Positions 11,493-62,709 of a stretch of 64,000 nt of DNA are shown one piece after another; the first letter of the stretch is position 1; every line of letters starts with the position of its first letter. This stretch comes from Paraescarpia echinospica. Lineage: Eukaryota > Annelida > Polychaeta > Sabellida > Siboglinidae. Where the stretch lies: assembly GCA_020002185.1 (NCBI GenBank), contig CM034532.1, forward strand, positions 28,524,155-28,588,154, read 5' to 3'. Both the position numbers and the translations under genes were made by a program. Under the pieces are notes generated by a model. It had not been told where the DNA came from. It made no database searches and saw nothing but the letters and a program-made list of their open reading frames with translations.

Positions 11493-11797
11493 GAATACTC
11501 ACACAACAGGGTTTATATGTGTGTCAACAATGTTGAGAGATATTACCCTGACAGTTTTAATCAAACAATCGATTAACAGTTTCTGCTTACAACAATCCTT
11601 TTTTTCGAAATTGCAATCACCCCTAATAAATAAAACCTCGGTTTGTTCCTTCGTTCGTTGATAACTAACTAAATGTCTCTCTTCATGATATCACTCTCAA
11701 CGTCCGGTTTGTTGCACCGCTGGAAAAAGCCACAGTGAGTGTGTATTTTTGGTCTACGACAATCGGCTATTGACGTTTGTCATGGTTTATTTTGTAG

Positions 11798-11939
11798 AAC
11801 CTTTGCCTGTGTGGCTTGTAACAAGCGGCATGGTTTTGGCGCATTCATGAAATGCATCCAGTTTAAACGGCCGGAGGTCTACGCAGAGAAGTTCTGTATA
11901 AACATACATGCATCAGTACCTCGCCAGATCTCCCCATAG
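11798..11939 (+). CDS. cysteine-rich exon B, terminal
   Basis: After an acceptor (GGTTTATTTTGTAG) like that of exon A, the frame reads TFACVACNKRHGFGAFMKC followed by IQFKRPEVYAEKFC, then a 13-residue tail and TAG (937-939 of the 11-kb block). Cysteine spacing is C-x2-C-x11-C-x13-C, identical to the exon at 10116. Splicing GG from exon A to A of this exon keeps the frame, so the two may form one protein with two repeats. A relic donor (GGCCGG then GTAAGTAG) survives just after the stop, matching the donor of exon A. Confidence 0.55.
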
Positions 11940-12339
11940 CCTATTCTGGCCGGGTAAGTAGAAATATGCTGTGAATGTCTCTATAATATAATTACCCTTC
12001 TCTGAATGGTCACCTCGGTAATACGCACCTCGTAATTGTGCTGAGTCTAGTATAATCCCAATCATTTCCGTAATAGTACAATATAGGAAAGGTGTCTTAC
12101 AAATACGGTTACCTCGCTGTCACAGTCGCTTTGACCTCACGCCGAGGGTCTTTCTAGTGACTTTATTTTCTACTGGAGACGTGGTGGAATTATCAAACGT
12201 TGCCTAAAAACAAAGGAATAGTCTAGTCACCTGGATTTGCTGATATCTAATACGTCGATTTGCCCCAACCATAACGTGGGTAATTTGGCCGCTCAGGAAT
12301 AACCTCACCAGTCGGGCCTACATGCACATGTCTTCAATC

Positions 12340-14340
12340 CCGGGCAATAAAGCGGGACATCAGCATCGTTAAATAAAAGTGCAAGAAGACGCCCAAAAGG
12401 AGTTTCTTGATAAAGCTAATAGCTTAAAGCCTGTGTCCTCTTAATGATTTAAAAATACCAATATCTGTTTTCGCTTATTTTGGTTAAAAACGTGCCTCTC
12501 GCATAGTTGCATGGTCTCCATTAGGTATCATTTACTTAGTACTAACATAACTTATGGTGATGACATTTTGTGTTTATGTGTTGCTGACTTCGAGCATAAT
12601 TATTGTGTATGAAAAACTGGAAAACGTTTTTCTATAGAAAGGATTACAAAGCATTAATGGAAATCGTAACTTATAACACGATAATGGTGGGTAGAAGGAG
12701 AATGAATGATCAAAGGCAAGTGGTCGCCTCTTGCAGACTTAATCAATAGTAACATGACCATCTACTCATCTGCTACAGCACAAGAAGAGACGCTGGGGAG
12801 CTAAAAGGTGAAGAAGATACAAAACGGTACGCAGTAAAGTATTGCTCGTAGCGGCTCCGACCAAACAACCCAGACGAAATCGCATTGGGGACCCATACAA
12901 TGGTCTAAGGCGGCAGATTCTTACCCTGCGCAGCAGTGAATGACGGAATGGATGTCCCAGTGGGCAGTTGAATGCATTTGCGATGTATCTTCTATTAAAA
13001 TTTGATGACCATTTTCTATTCCATCTACTTACCTTAGCAAAAATGTCCTTCCTCTGACGGGATGCCTTGTGATATAACAGTCGTGATAGTTACATTTGAC
13101 AGTTGTGATAGCAATATTTAGCAAATGTTAGAAAATACATATCATCGTAACATAAACACCATATTATGGATGGATTCACATGGGAACTTGTGAATGCATG
13201 TAGAAGGGAATCCGCGTAATTGTGTAACATGAGTCTAGCAGCAAACCAGATTATTAAACAGGTAAAATAAAAAGCAGTCGGTGGTTAGATAGAACGAAGT
13301 GGGAACAAACAGCGTGTGTCATGACCCATTGAAACCGACTGTGGGAGTTGATTGTGCAATCAGGCTGATGAGGGGAAGAACGGGGAGGAAAGATGGTGGG
13401 AATCTGCACATGAAAGGTATATTAGAATCGCTTGATAGTTATTGGAACACTCTGAACATTATTACAAATTCAGGACAAATTATTTATTAACTAGGATGTC
13501 AGCATCATGCCACGAGACATAAATGATCACCTTCTGCATTATCCAGATATTAATACAGCGACCATATCGCGTCAACATCATAATCTATTATATTTAACAC
13601 ACAATGTAGGCCAACGTAACACGTTTTCTGCTTTCAAAACCATAATTATTACTATTGCCCCTGCATTGTTCCCAAGCGTCAGATAAAATATGTAAACCCT
13701 AGCATGTTTTAATTGGAAGTAAAACCTAATTCTTACCCGGTAAAAGACTGTATAGGCGTTATGGTAGTCAGTAACTTAGAGACTAAATTAGCAAAAATAA
13801 ACAAGTGAGCGAATTAGAACGTGACGCCTCAATTGGTAGATGACGAACTGTATCAACAAACTAACGTCGTTCGACAGTGTATAAAACACCGAAAACGACA
13901 CGATTGTATGTCCGTGTATAGGTTATTTTTAGGAATTATCCGGAAATCAATAACAAAAAGTGTAGCGTTCAAACGATACCAAGTTCTGACGAGCCATAAT
14001 GGTGCTAGCGACCGTTGAAATGAGTGGTTTTGGACATGTTTTGAGTTGTACATTTTTCGCTCGCTTATCTACTTTCGGTATTAGGCACTAAAAGAATCTA
14101 AAACGACATTATTAACAATGTCAGTATTAACGTATTATTAACCACACTTACTGCGAAGTAGGAATTTCATAATCATACTCATGTATCTATTTGTTTTCTG
14201 GACGAAACCGTCACCCACCGGTGTCATTTCTCGTATCCTACTCTCGACCCTGTTTCGCGTCATCTTCCATTAATTTACATAATTATCATGCCTGGATCTT
14301 TGGGTTTTAATGTGACTTTTTTGCCCTGTGATACTAAACT
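12340..14340. other. non-coding stretch between the cysteine-rich locus and TRPN
   Basis: No convincing exon was seen on either strand. Short frames lack codon bias or recognisable motifs. The TRPN transcript should end near 14335, so this is probably intergenic. Confidence 0.4.
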
Positions 14341-14353
14341 TTACGCTTCATAA

Positions 14354-14359
14354 TTTATT
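14354..14359 (-). promoter_or_regulatory. TRPN poly(A) signal AATAAA
   Basis: TTTATT on the plus strand is AATAAA on the coding strand, 508 nt beyond the TRPN stop. It is the first canonical hexamer I see in that interval, so a 3' UTR of about 0.5 kb is likely. Confidence 0.5.
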
Positions 14360-14577
14360 ATTGTAATAACGTAGTGTGTTCGCATGAATGGTGCAGTCCG
14401 CAGTTTGAACCTGTCCATCTTCCACACATCATAAAGTCTTTTTTGAAAGCGAAGATGCTTTCTGTTGGCTGTGGAAGACGCGTTATGAGAAGGCTTACTT
14501 TTTGGTGTTAAGCATCCTGGGTTTCTAGTGGATTTGCTCATTATTGCCCCGATACATAAACCCTGTACGTTGTTCGC

Positions 14578-14790
14578 ATTCTGTATAGTCCGTATGCATT
14601 GTTCACATTGTTTCATAGATCCTATGCATTGGTCACATAGTTACATAGACCCTATGCATTGTTCGCATCGTTGCATTGATCATATGCATTGCTCACATTG
14701 TTAAATATATCCCATGCATTGTTCACATTGTCGCATAGACCATATGCATTTTACACATTATTACATGGACCCTATGCATGTTCACGGCAT
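14578..14790. repeat. 30-bp minisatellite inside the predicted TRPN 3' UTR
   Basis: Seven diverged 30-bp units share TATGCATTGTTCACATTG and CATAGACCC. The array lies between the TRPN stop (14867) and the poly(A) signal (14354), so it would be transcribed. Confidence 0.8.
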
Positions 14791-14866
14791 CATTTGAAAT
14801 AAGCCAATGATGTATCCATATACATGATGTTGCCAGGAACCGGAAGTGACGTTCCGGAAGCACTGC

Positions 14867-53608
<38,742 letters not shown>

Positions 53609-53750
53609 CTACAACACAACGCGACACGCCGTCTAGGTAATGTAAACATCATATACGGCCCGATTCATTCTAATTAAAAACGCAGCTAAGATGGCTTCCT
53701 TGAAACACATTTGTATGGTCATCATGTTACACCCGATGTAGTTTATACAT

Positions 53751-53860
<110 letters not shown>

Positions 53861-54339
53861 AAGTAGTGTACGTGATATCGATTCTGTAGAGGATAAGCAC
53901 ATTGCCAGCCGCCGCCAGATATAAATTTGTTTGCAACAACAAACAAACAAAACGTCTTTAATAGCTTAAACCTTCTACCTCAGCTGGTTTAACTAGTCAC
54001 GAATCAGGTTCTGTGATGAAGTGTGTGAATAGTTAAAAGTGAAAATAATTTCCGCATTCGGTTTAATACAATTGTGCTTACATTTTGTTTAAATGATCGA
54101 AATAATTTATTTTGGTCGTTATATCTGATATTTTGCCTAAATATTTGCCAAGTGTTAGCATAATCTCTGATAGCAGTTCCATTTGTGATCGCTTTGATAA
54201 CTGACAACATATCTTCTTCAAAGATTGACCCCCTTTATGTCTTCTTGTCAATATATACATACAATAAAACAATTAAATATATGGCTGAAAAAGCAAATTT
54301 GAATACAAAATAAATTATGATAATGAACCGGTTTTATAT

Positions 54340-54433
54340 ACATGTGTGTGTGTGTGTGTGTGAGTGTGTGTGTGTGTGGTGTGTGTGTGTGGTGTGTGTG
54401 GTGTGTGCGTGTGTGTGTGTGTGGTGTGTGTGT

Positions 54434-54526
<93 letters not shown>

Positions 54527-54532
54527 GGTGTG

Positions 54533-54595
<63 letters not shown>

Positions 54596-54652
54596 TGGTG
54601 TGTGTTTGGTGTGTGTGGTGTGTGTGGTGTGTGCGGTGTGTGAGGTGTTTGG

Positions 54653-54747
<95 letters not shown>
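54340..54747. repeat. 400-bp (GT)n array with GGT variants
   Basis: The array is almost pure GT with interspersed GTGGTGTGT units. All long frames here are artefacts. Confidence 0.98.
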
Positions 54748-55167
54748 TTTGATGCTATATTGAGTGCTTTCGACAGGCGAATCAATTAAAGGCTTTTGTT
54801 AATTAAATGCATCATTGGCGAATTGCTGTAACTGTTCGATGTCGTTAAAAGACATTATTTTTTTCTTTTAGGTTTGATACATGTACGCAATGTTATTTTT
54901 TCGTGCAAATTTCATTATGTGTGTTTACGCCACTTCTTTATGTTCGAGATGTGGTGGCAGTATTGTGATTTGTGGTAGTTATTTTCCCCGCTTTGAAACG
55001 GGTTCTGCATAATAACGGCTGCTTTGTGCATTTGACAAACACATATTTTCGAGTGATGTGTGGAAACGAACCGGCTGCTGCAATAATAAACTACTCAACC
55101 GGAAACCAAGGTCACGTAATCCCCGCGGTAGCGTTGCAAGTTGCAAAGTGAATTGTTTATGAAGTAT

Positions 55168-55475
55168 ATAAACAAATTAGACGCAAATCCAATGTTGTTT
55201 GGACTCGTTTTGTGGCCCATAATAATTATATCTACTGCCATTTTAACGGTAACACTCTATGAAGCAATAGCTCGACATCGTGAAGGGCAAAGAACCAATG
55301 CAGTAATACATCTCAGCATATAGTGCAAGTTAGACAAAATTATACGCAAATCGTGTTATTCAGACTCGTTTTTGGACCATAATATTTGTCCTGCCATTTT
55401 AACGGTAACACTTGATGAAGCAATAGCTCGACGGTTGTGAAGGGAAAAGAACCAATGCAGTAATAAATGTCAGCA
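55168..55475 (+). repeat. tandem duplication of about 155 bp
   Basis: GCCATTTTAACGGTAACACT, GAAGCAATAGCTCGAC and AGAACCAATGCAGTAATA occur twice in the same order. The 60-codon frame in copy 1 is not preserved in copy 2. Confidence 0.8.
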
Positions 55476-55714
55476 CTTTATCGTCACAATACGTTAACAA
55501 TTAACAGGAACAAGCAAGAGTCCTGGGGGAATGGTGTACTAGACGTGAGTAATGTCTCTTCCGTTCTAACGTAATACGGTTTTTATCAGGAGTTGCAAAG
55601 TGAAGTGAACTCCGGAACTTTTTTAACACTACATAAATGCCTAATATTCTTTATAAGGTGGATGATTTTTTTGGAGTGGTGCGTTTTCAGATCTGCGACA
55701 CAAACAACCACGAA

Positions 55715-55975
55715 TTGCACCCCATCCCTCAACGACACCCAACAGCAGCCCCCTGAGAACTCCAATAATACTCCAACAAAAACCTCCAACTGCACCCCCT
55801 TCAGACAACCAACTGCAGCCCCTTTAAAGGACACAACAACCTCCAACTGACCCCCTTCTGACCTCCAACTCCAACACCCTTGAGACAACTAAATGCAGCC
55901 CTTTTAAATCACACAACCTCCATCTGCACTCCTTCTGACCTCCAACTGCAACCCCCTCGAGGGTAACAAAAATCA
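55715..55975 (+). repeat. degenerate C-rich repeat
   Basis: Units such as ACCTCCAACTGCACCCCCTT repeat with variation. A shorter relative lies at 22615-22700. Confidence 0.6.
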
Positions 55976-56027
55976 AACTACACCCCACATTCCCTTTATG
56001 GTATAATCAAACAGATCTCTTTTAAAA

Positions 56028-56160
56028 GTAAGTTCTTATATAACGCTGTCTCCAATCCTTAGGCTGCTCAGAGCGTTCTACGTTTGACTCCCTGGCAGAT
56101 CTGTTCAATCGAACACCATCTCGATTTCTCTGAGAAGCATTCAGCTTTTCAATCAGAAAT
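56028..56160 (-). mobile_element. SINE fragment
   Basis: AAGTTCTTATATAACGCTGT, CTCCCTGGCAGATCTGTTCA and ACACCATCTCGATTTCTCTG match the 3' half of the SINE at 62380-62705. Confidence 0.7.
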
Positions 56161-56414
56161 ATTTTACCTCAGCGGGTGGGGTGTGTACGCACCCACTGCA
56201 CCCTTCAGCCTACGGACCTATACCAACACACTACACTTTATGTGACCTAACCCAAAGCAGTGAGCACTATGTTCTTGAAATATACTGTAGTTTTACGCAT
56301 GGATGGATCTAAGAGGTAATCCTGTATTTTGTTCCGGAATTTAACACACTGTGGTTGATGTGATGCGACACATTTTATTTAAAAAATCCCGCCATAGTCA
56401 TTAATAGAACCTAC

Positions 56415-56472
56415 CAACTAAAATGTCTGCCAATAGCTTCTGCACAGCTGTGTGAACGTGATTGAAGTCTAC
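56415..56472 (-). other. exon-like segment of unknown gene
   Basis: The 58 nt lie between a good acceptor (polypyrimidine then TTTTCTAG) and donor GTAGGT and encode VDFNHVHTAVQKLLADILV. It does not resemble an ankyrin repeat. Its length does not give the phase 0 needed before TRPN exon 1, so it is not assigned to TRPN. Confidence 0.2.
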
Positions 56473-56479
56473 CTAGAAA

Positions 56480-58570
56480 AGTCGAGTCTTAAAGAAGAGG
56501 TATTTCAACTATGACCATGCATGTATTGGTGATAAAAACCGGATTTCCTATTGTTTAATGGCATTACCTATTATAAAATTGGTTTGAAAAAAGCAATGGT
56601 ATTCTCTTTGACGCGGAACACCCTAATCCATCTATCAGACAACACACATGATGGATGAGAGTGCTTTAGACTGATTCTAATGCAGGGCCCATTTAGAATG
56701 TCAAAATAAGTTTCCGCAATGTACGTTATAGAGACCAAATAAATAAAATAAAAAGTATATTTGTTTAATTAACTAAATCATGAAATACATTTATGCGTAC
56801 CTTTTACTTTCTGCTTCCATTGTTGGAGTTACTTTTTTTATATTATAACTGCTATGTTGAAACGCTTTTCGGGATGGGTTTTAGTCTGCATTGGTGACCC
56901 TTGACTGACTACAATTTGGAGTAATCCTTGCTTCGTTTGTGGTAACCCGTGAGTTTTCTTAGCAGGAGACACTGGGGCAGTGAGATTGCTGCCTGACCAA
57001 TGGGTTCAGTCACTTCAGTGGTCGTTTGAGGGCGAATCCCAGCTGACTCCCCCTTTCACTCAAGGCTAAGGCGATACAAATTTGATTATTCGGATTACGG
57101 ACCGCGACGTTGTTTTTGACAAAACGGAAATAAAAATAAAATTGCAATTGTAAACTTTTATTTCTGATCAAAATGCCGAACCTATGATTTTGTATCGATT
57201 CAACAAGCATTTACGGTTACGGGCACTGATTTTCCGCGATCGCAGAAAACGGGAACAATTCGAGGAATCGGCGTTTTGAAACGGAATTCTCCTTTTCAAA
57301 CGGAAATTCCGCGATCTTGGAAAAACATGTCGTATGGAATTCCGCGTAACAGACATTTCGAAACGGGGTTTGTTTTCGAACGGAAACTCCATAAACGCTG
57401 AAAGAATAGAATCACCAAACCGTATACGATGCTGACTTTATTAGCGATATCTTGAAACAAACATGATTACTCTGCAACGGTATCCGTTTATTTTGGTGGA
57501 TTTATTAAGCATGATTTTTAAAACGCGGAAGGCAAATTGCTACGAAGTGTCATGGCGCCCGTGGTATCTCGTGTCAACAGACGTAAATAGGGACGCGGGC
57601 AGAAGGCGCTAGCATAAACCGTTTCGCAATCGTTGTCCGGTTGTCCGCTAAGAGCATCGAAGACATGTTGCTAAATTAAATGTAGTTGCCATATCGTTAG
57701 AACACGCATAGGTGTACATAGTCCGGTTTCGAACACAAAACACGAAGGAATAACAACAGCCTAGGTTACGCTGGCTCAAAGTGATATAGTCCGCGTTTCG
57801 TAGTTCTTACCAATTCCGTTGGATGGCGTCTCAATAGTTGAACAAAATTATCAGTGAAACAGCATCAGTGATTTGAACATTCATAACTGTTAATATGATT
57901 GCTTGTGTAATTTACACTTGTTAACTTAACTATTATGCACTGCTGCATTAGAAACAACCAGTCATTTATGTTGTTGTGCGAGAGGAATTATTTTATTATA
58001 TAAATTGATTATGTTATGTTGTGTTGCAAATTTTGCGCAAATAAATGTTGTTAGAAAAGTTAACCACACAGTAAAACAGTATTATACAGATGCATAGATC
58101 ATAACATTGTGATATTTTAAATATTTGACAGAATATATTATTTATCAAAGTTAACTTTGAAATATTTTGAGGTACGACAATCAAGTCCTAATCATGCCAG
58201 TCAAATTAATATTATCACAGCAAGATTAACTCACCATAATGGTATCTGCCAAGACTTGTTATCAGTACTTGTTATTTTAAATTGTAATAGTCTTCAACTT
58301 TTATTAAGCTTTTATAAAAGTATGTGTCTAGTAAGTTTTGATACAAGGCTAAATACGTGTTTAGCAATGTACTATATGGCTCATATGACAACTCACGTAT
58401 TTACGCAAAACATATTTCTCGTTCAATGACTTTTATTTTTATTCACCCCCTCCTCCCTAACAAAAATGTATCAAAAATCCGTAATCCTAACAATCAAATT
58501 GGTGTGGCCTAAGGGGAAAAGTCTCACTGTCTTCCCATTTATTCACTGATGAATTGTTCGGTAATGCTTT
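56480..58570. other. AT-rich stretch, no gene recognised
   Basis: There are no supported exons. Repeated AAACGGAA / TTTCGAAACGG strings at 57200-57390 form a loose degenerate repeat. Confidence 0.35.
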
Positions 58571-58573
58571 ACC

Positions 58574-58735
58574 TTAAAGGGGAATGAAGTGCTTGAACAA
58601 CCACAGCCCAAACATAAGAACATACCATTTACAGTACATGTCACCATGATTTGACAAGTACAGCGCCACGGTATATTTTATATAATTTTTCAAACGTAGC
58701 TATTATCGGCACAGGGCGCCGCCATCATGCTCCAG
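58574..58735 (+). repeat. dispersed repeat R2, copy 2
   Basis: It begins TTAAAGGGGAATGAAGTGCT and keeps GCTTGAACAACC, CACCATGATTT, ACAGCGCCACGGTATA and ATTATCGGCAC in the order found at 10264-10410. Confidence 0.6.
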
Positions 58736-59855
58736 GGGCGTGTGGTTGTACATCCGGTTTGATTGGCGAGATGTCTCCCAAAGCTGCATACAGCAATTCG
58801 ATAGGCGACGCAGCATAGCTCTCAGAAAAACCGACGAAACGCATACAAACACATAAAAATAAAACAATGTAATGCGCTGTGTGGCTACTGGATATACTAT
58901 AAGTGTTAGTAAGCAACTTTTCACATACTTCCACAGAAGGATTCCTATAGAAAAAAAACAAGTTATAGATGATGAATTTGGCGTGTTCGCCGGCGCCAAG
59001 ATTGGCATAAGTCTGCGGTGGTCACTTTCGAACGCGGATTGCAAGCCTAAATACAAAAGTGACGAGCATAAAAAGACATTGAACGTCAAAACATAATTCT
59101 TGGTTACATCCACAGGTCCATCTTTGGTCGATTTGTTTACATGTAACTATGCACCGATGAAGTAAATTTCAGCGAAATAGACCTGGAAACTTGACATTGT
59201 TGCCTTATTTGGAGCGTAAAGCGGCGCGTAGGAAATGACAAGCCGAAACCAGCGCTTGTTGTTGCCAATGTGACTCGTCACTCACGAGTTCCGTCAGGTA
59301 TCATTACGACTACAATATAGTCCCACAGTTCTATTTAAAAGTCTGCATATATACAAATATGACGTATGCGAAATTGAAATGTAATATGAAATGTTAATGT
59401 AATAAAGTACAAATACGAGTGAATAGTATGATATAATTGCTTGTAATCCGCCGATTTAGTTTACAGCAATTCGTGCCGGCGTGTTGCTACGTCTGAATAC
59501 CGCAACGTCTAGACTATGAGTCTATGTTATCGACATAGTTGCCGGTGGGGGAAATAACCTTCAAAATAATTACAAAAATTAATGCCAGCTACCGTAGCCA
59601 GTATAACGTTTTGAGAAATAATGTCGTCATGTATTAGTCAACATTAGTCACAGTCCGGACCAAGCCCTGTCAATCGTGTATTGTAGGCATTGCCATTGGA
59701 ATGTATTAATTTAAATAAATAGTTAAATACAAATATTATTGAAGTTGGACTGCTCAAATACAGTTTCTTCTTATACCAACTTTTATTAGTGGCTGCCTGT
59801 ACAGCATTGATTCGATGACTATCTGATGCATTTCTTCTGCGCCAATCAGACTTTG

Positions 59856-59863
59856 TATGACAG

Positions 59864-59897
<34 letters not shown>

Positions 59898-60007
59898 ATA
59901 CAGACAGTCAGACAGACAGACAGACAGACAGACATATATATATAGATACATACATGCATACATCCATGCAGACATACATACATGCATGCATTCATACATG
60001 CATACAT

Positions 60008-60098
<91 letters not shown>

Positions 60099-60165
60099 CG
60101 CAGACACACATACACTCACGCACGCACGTACGCACGCACACGCACGCACACATACACGCGCACAC
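59856..60165. repeat. (GACA)n and CACG microsatellite complex
   Basis: GACA units flank a TACATGCA-type core and continue into a CACGCA tract. The frames are artefacts. Confidence 0.95.
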
Positions 60166-60500
60166 ACACTGAGAGCGCCCTTGACGTGTTTTGCGTCAAA
60201 CTGAACGTGTAGGCATATGTTAGTAGCAGCTCTAAACTTGTTGGGCAACAATGTGCGTGTTATGACGTTCACATCGCGCCTAGCGTTGATTAGTTTATTT
60301 GTAGGCCGACGTCGCCCAATGTCCATTGTTTTGAGCGCCCCAGTTCTGTTTAGGCATTATCAACGTAGGCATTATTAAAACATCGTTTTAATTATACAAA
60401 ACCGACCACTTTGTAAGCGTTTTGTTTTGCACTACAATGCGAGGCGAAGTGCATATCACAGCAGTATCGTATATCCAGCGACTGACTTTGAATGGTAACT

Positions 60501-61500
60501 NNNNNNNNNNNNNNNNNNNNNNNNNNNNNNNNNNNNNNNNNNNNNNNNNNNNNNNNNNNNNNNNNNNNNNNNNNNNNNNNNNNNNNNNNNNNNNNNNNNN
60601 NNNNNNNNNNNNNNNNNNNNNNNNNNNNNNNNNNNNNNNNNNNNNNNNNNNNNNNNNNNNNNNNNNNNNNNNNNNNNNNNNNNNNNNNNNNNNNNNNNNN
60701 NNNNNNNNNNNNNNNNNNNNNNNNNNNNNNNNNNNNNNNNNNNNNNNNNNNNNNNNNNNNNNNNNNNNNNNNNNNNNNNNNNNNNNNNNNNNNNNNNNNN
60801 NNNNNNNNNNNNNNNNNNNNNNNNNNNNNNNNNNNNNNNNNNNNNNNNNNNNNNNNNNNNNNNNNNNNNNNNNNNNNNNNNNNNNNNNNNNNNNNNNNNN
60901 NNNNNNNNNNNNNNNNNNNNNNNNNNNNNNNNNNNNNNNNNNNNNNNNNNNNNNNNNNNNNNNNNNNNNNNNNNNNNNNNNNNNNNNNNNNNNNNNNNNN
61001 NNNNNNNNNNNNNNNNNNNNNNNNNNNNNNNNNNNNNNNNNNNNNNNNNNNNNNNNNNNNNNNNNNNNNNNNNNNNNNNNNNNNNNNNNNNNNNNNNNNN
61101 NNNNNNNNNNNNNNNNNNNNNNNNNNNNNNNNNNNNNNNNNNNNNNNNNNNNNNNNNNNNNNNNNNNNNNNNNNNNNNNNNNNNNNNNNNNNNNNNNNNN
61201 NNNNNNNNNNNNNNNNNNNNNNNNNNNNNNNNNNNNNNNNNNNNNNNNNNNNNNNNNNNNNNNNNNNNNNNNNNNNNNNNNNNNNNNNNNNNNNNNNNNN
61301 NNNNNNNNNNNNNNNNNNNNNNNNNNNNNNNNNNNNNNNNNNNNNNNNNNNNNNNNNNNNNNNNNNNNNNNNNNNNNNNNNNNNNNNNNNNNNNNNNNNN
61401 NNNNNNNNNNNNNNNNNNNNNNNNNNNNNNNNNNNNNNNNNNNNNNNNNNNNNNNNNNNNNNNNNNNNNNNNNNNNNNNNNNNNNNNNNNNNNNNNNNNN
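60501..61500. other. assembly gap, exactly 1000 N
   Basis: The run is exactly 1000 bases, so the true gap size is probably unknown. The right edge is (GGAG)n (61501-61533), which explains the break. Any exon inside is invisible. Confidence 0.99.
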
Positions 61501-61533
61501 GGAGGGAGGGAGGGAGGGAGGGAGGGAGGGAGG

Positions 61534-62375
61534 AATGAAAGAATGAATAAACCAGATGTCAAATGGATGTTTAACTAAGCAATACGGCTGAATGTTTTAT
61601 GGATATGTTAAATATTTAGACACAGAGCTTTCAATTTGTGTCAAGTATTGAATTGTGACGCAACTACTAGTGAGGTTTTGACAAATAGTGTGGTTACCAT
61701 AGAAGTTGTTCTTGAACATAGGCATTACCTTTAATGTAAGGACAAAACCACCGCAATATTACTTAAATCCAAGTTTCACTAGGATATGACGTCACGAGTG
61801 ACGATTGTGTCGAAATGTACACATTAAGACGACATTCTAACCCATTAATCAACTTAGATTGTCTTTGTTATTACCACATTTGTTGGCATTATTTCTTGTC
61901 GTTTGTGTCATTGTTGTACATCTTTTATTGTCTGTGCAGGTATTCAAATCCTGGCGAAAACATTCTTCCACATTGAAAAGTCGTGAGTGCCTGTTTTGGC
62001 AAATACATATACTGACTGGGATTACCTCGTAAACATAAGACTAAACTAAATTATTTATATTACTATTTGGACACCCGTTGACTTTACCTTCAGTCATTTT
62101 GAGCCATTTGGCACTTCTCTGTGGGATAATGTATTTGTGCCCTGCCAAAACATTACCCAATCTTGTAAGGTTGCGAATGCCATTTCGGTGAAAATGAAAG
62201 TGTAGCCCTTTAAACAAACAGATTGCTTCTTTGCTAGACTGTGAGATTTAATTAAAGTATTCCTGGTTACTGGGAATCATCTCTCTGTGGTGCAAGTATT
62301 GATTTATTGTCCAAACCATTCTCTGATCCTATAAAGGTGTTTTGTTGTCAGAAACAAGATTTAACAAGAATTAAA
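61534..62375. other. non-coding stretch right of the gap
   Basis: AT-rich, with no supported exon or repeat. Confidence 0.4.
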
Positions 62376-62379
62376 TTAA

Positions 62380-62705
62380 AGGTAAGTTCTTATATAGCGC
62401 AGTATCCCGTTATTTGGAGTGCTCAAATAGATTTACACTATACTCCCTGGCAGACCTGTCTAATCAAACACCATCTCGACTTCTCTGGGAAGCATTCAGT
62501 TACGCTGCAATTAATACGTGACGACTATACGTACACAAATACCCACCATTGTCTACAGCCAGGTACTCATTCATATAGCTGCGTGAACTAAAGCAACGTA
62601 GAGTGAACGAACTTGCCCAAAGTTCGACACGGCAGCACAAGATTCGAACCCTGGTTCTCTCAATTATAAGTTCGAGTCTCTAGCCAAGGCGCCACTTCGC
62701 TCCTC
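62380..62705 (-). mobile_element. complete tRNA-derived SINE (reference copy)
   Basis: From 62705 leftwards: GGAGCGAAGTGGCGCCTTGG (box A region) and CAGGGTTCGAATCTTG (box B), then TGTCGAACTTTGGGCAAGTT. A central body follows with ATGAATGAGTACCTGGCTGT and GTCTGCCAGGGAGTATAGTG, and the tail CTGCGCTATATAAGAACTTA. Three other copies in the window share the body. Confidence 0.88.
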
Positions 62706-62709
62706 CATT

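Noticed and set aside
10816..11506. Long frames of Y/I/H/T or C/V residues
   Set aside because: Translations of (GT)n and (TA)n microsatellites, with frames open on both strands and all phases.
14341..14616. 91-codon minus-strand frame downstream of TRPN
   Set aside because: It lies in the predicted 3' UTR, overlaps the 30-bp repeats and has no recognisable motif.
54315..54789. Histidine/threonine or cysteine/valine frames
   Set aside because: (GT)n array.
55141..55323. 60-residue frame with a hydrophobic segment
   Set aside because: The tandem copy does not keep the frame, and no homologue is recognised.
57010..57392. Minus-strand frames with K/R/F-rich peptides
   Set aside because: They arise from degenerate AAACGGAA-type repeats and have no family resemblance.
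60422..61562. Long frames over 340 codons
   Set aside because: They consist almost entirely of N and span the assembly gap.
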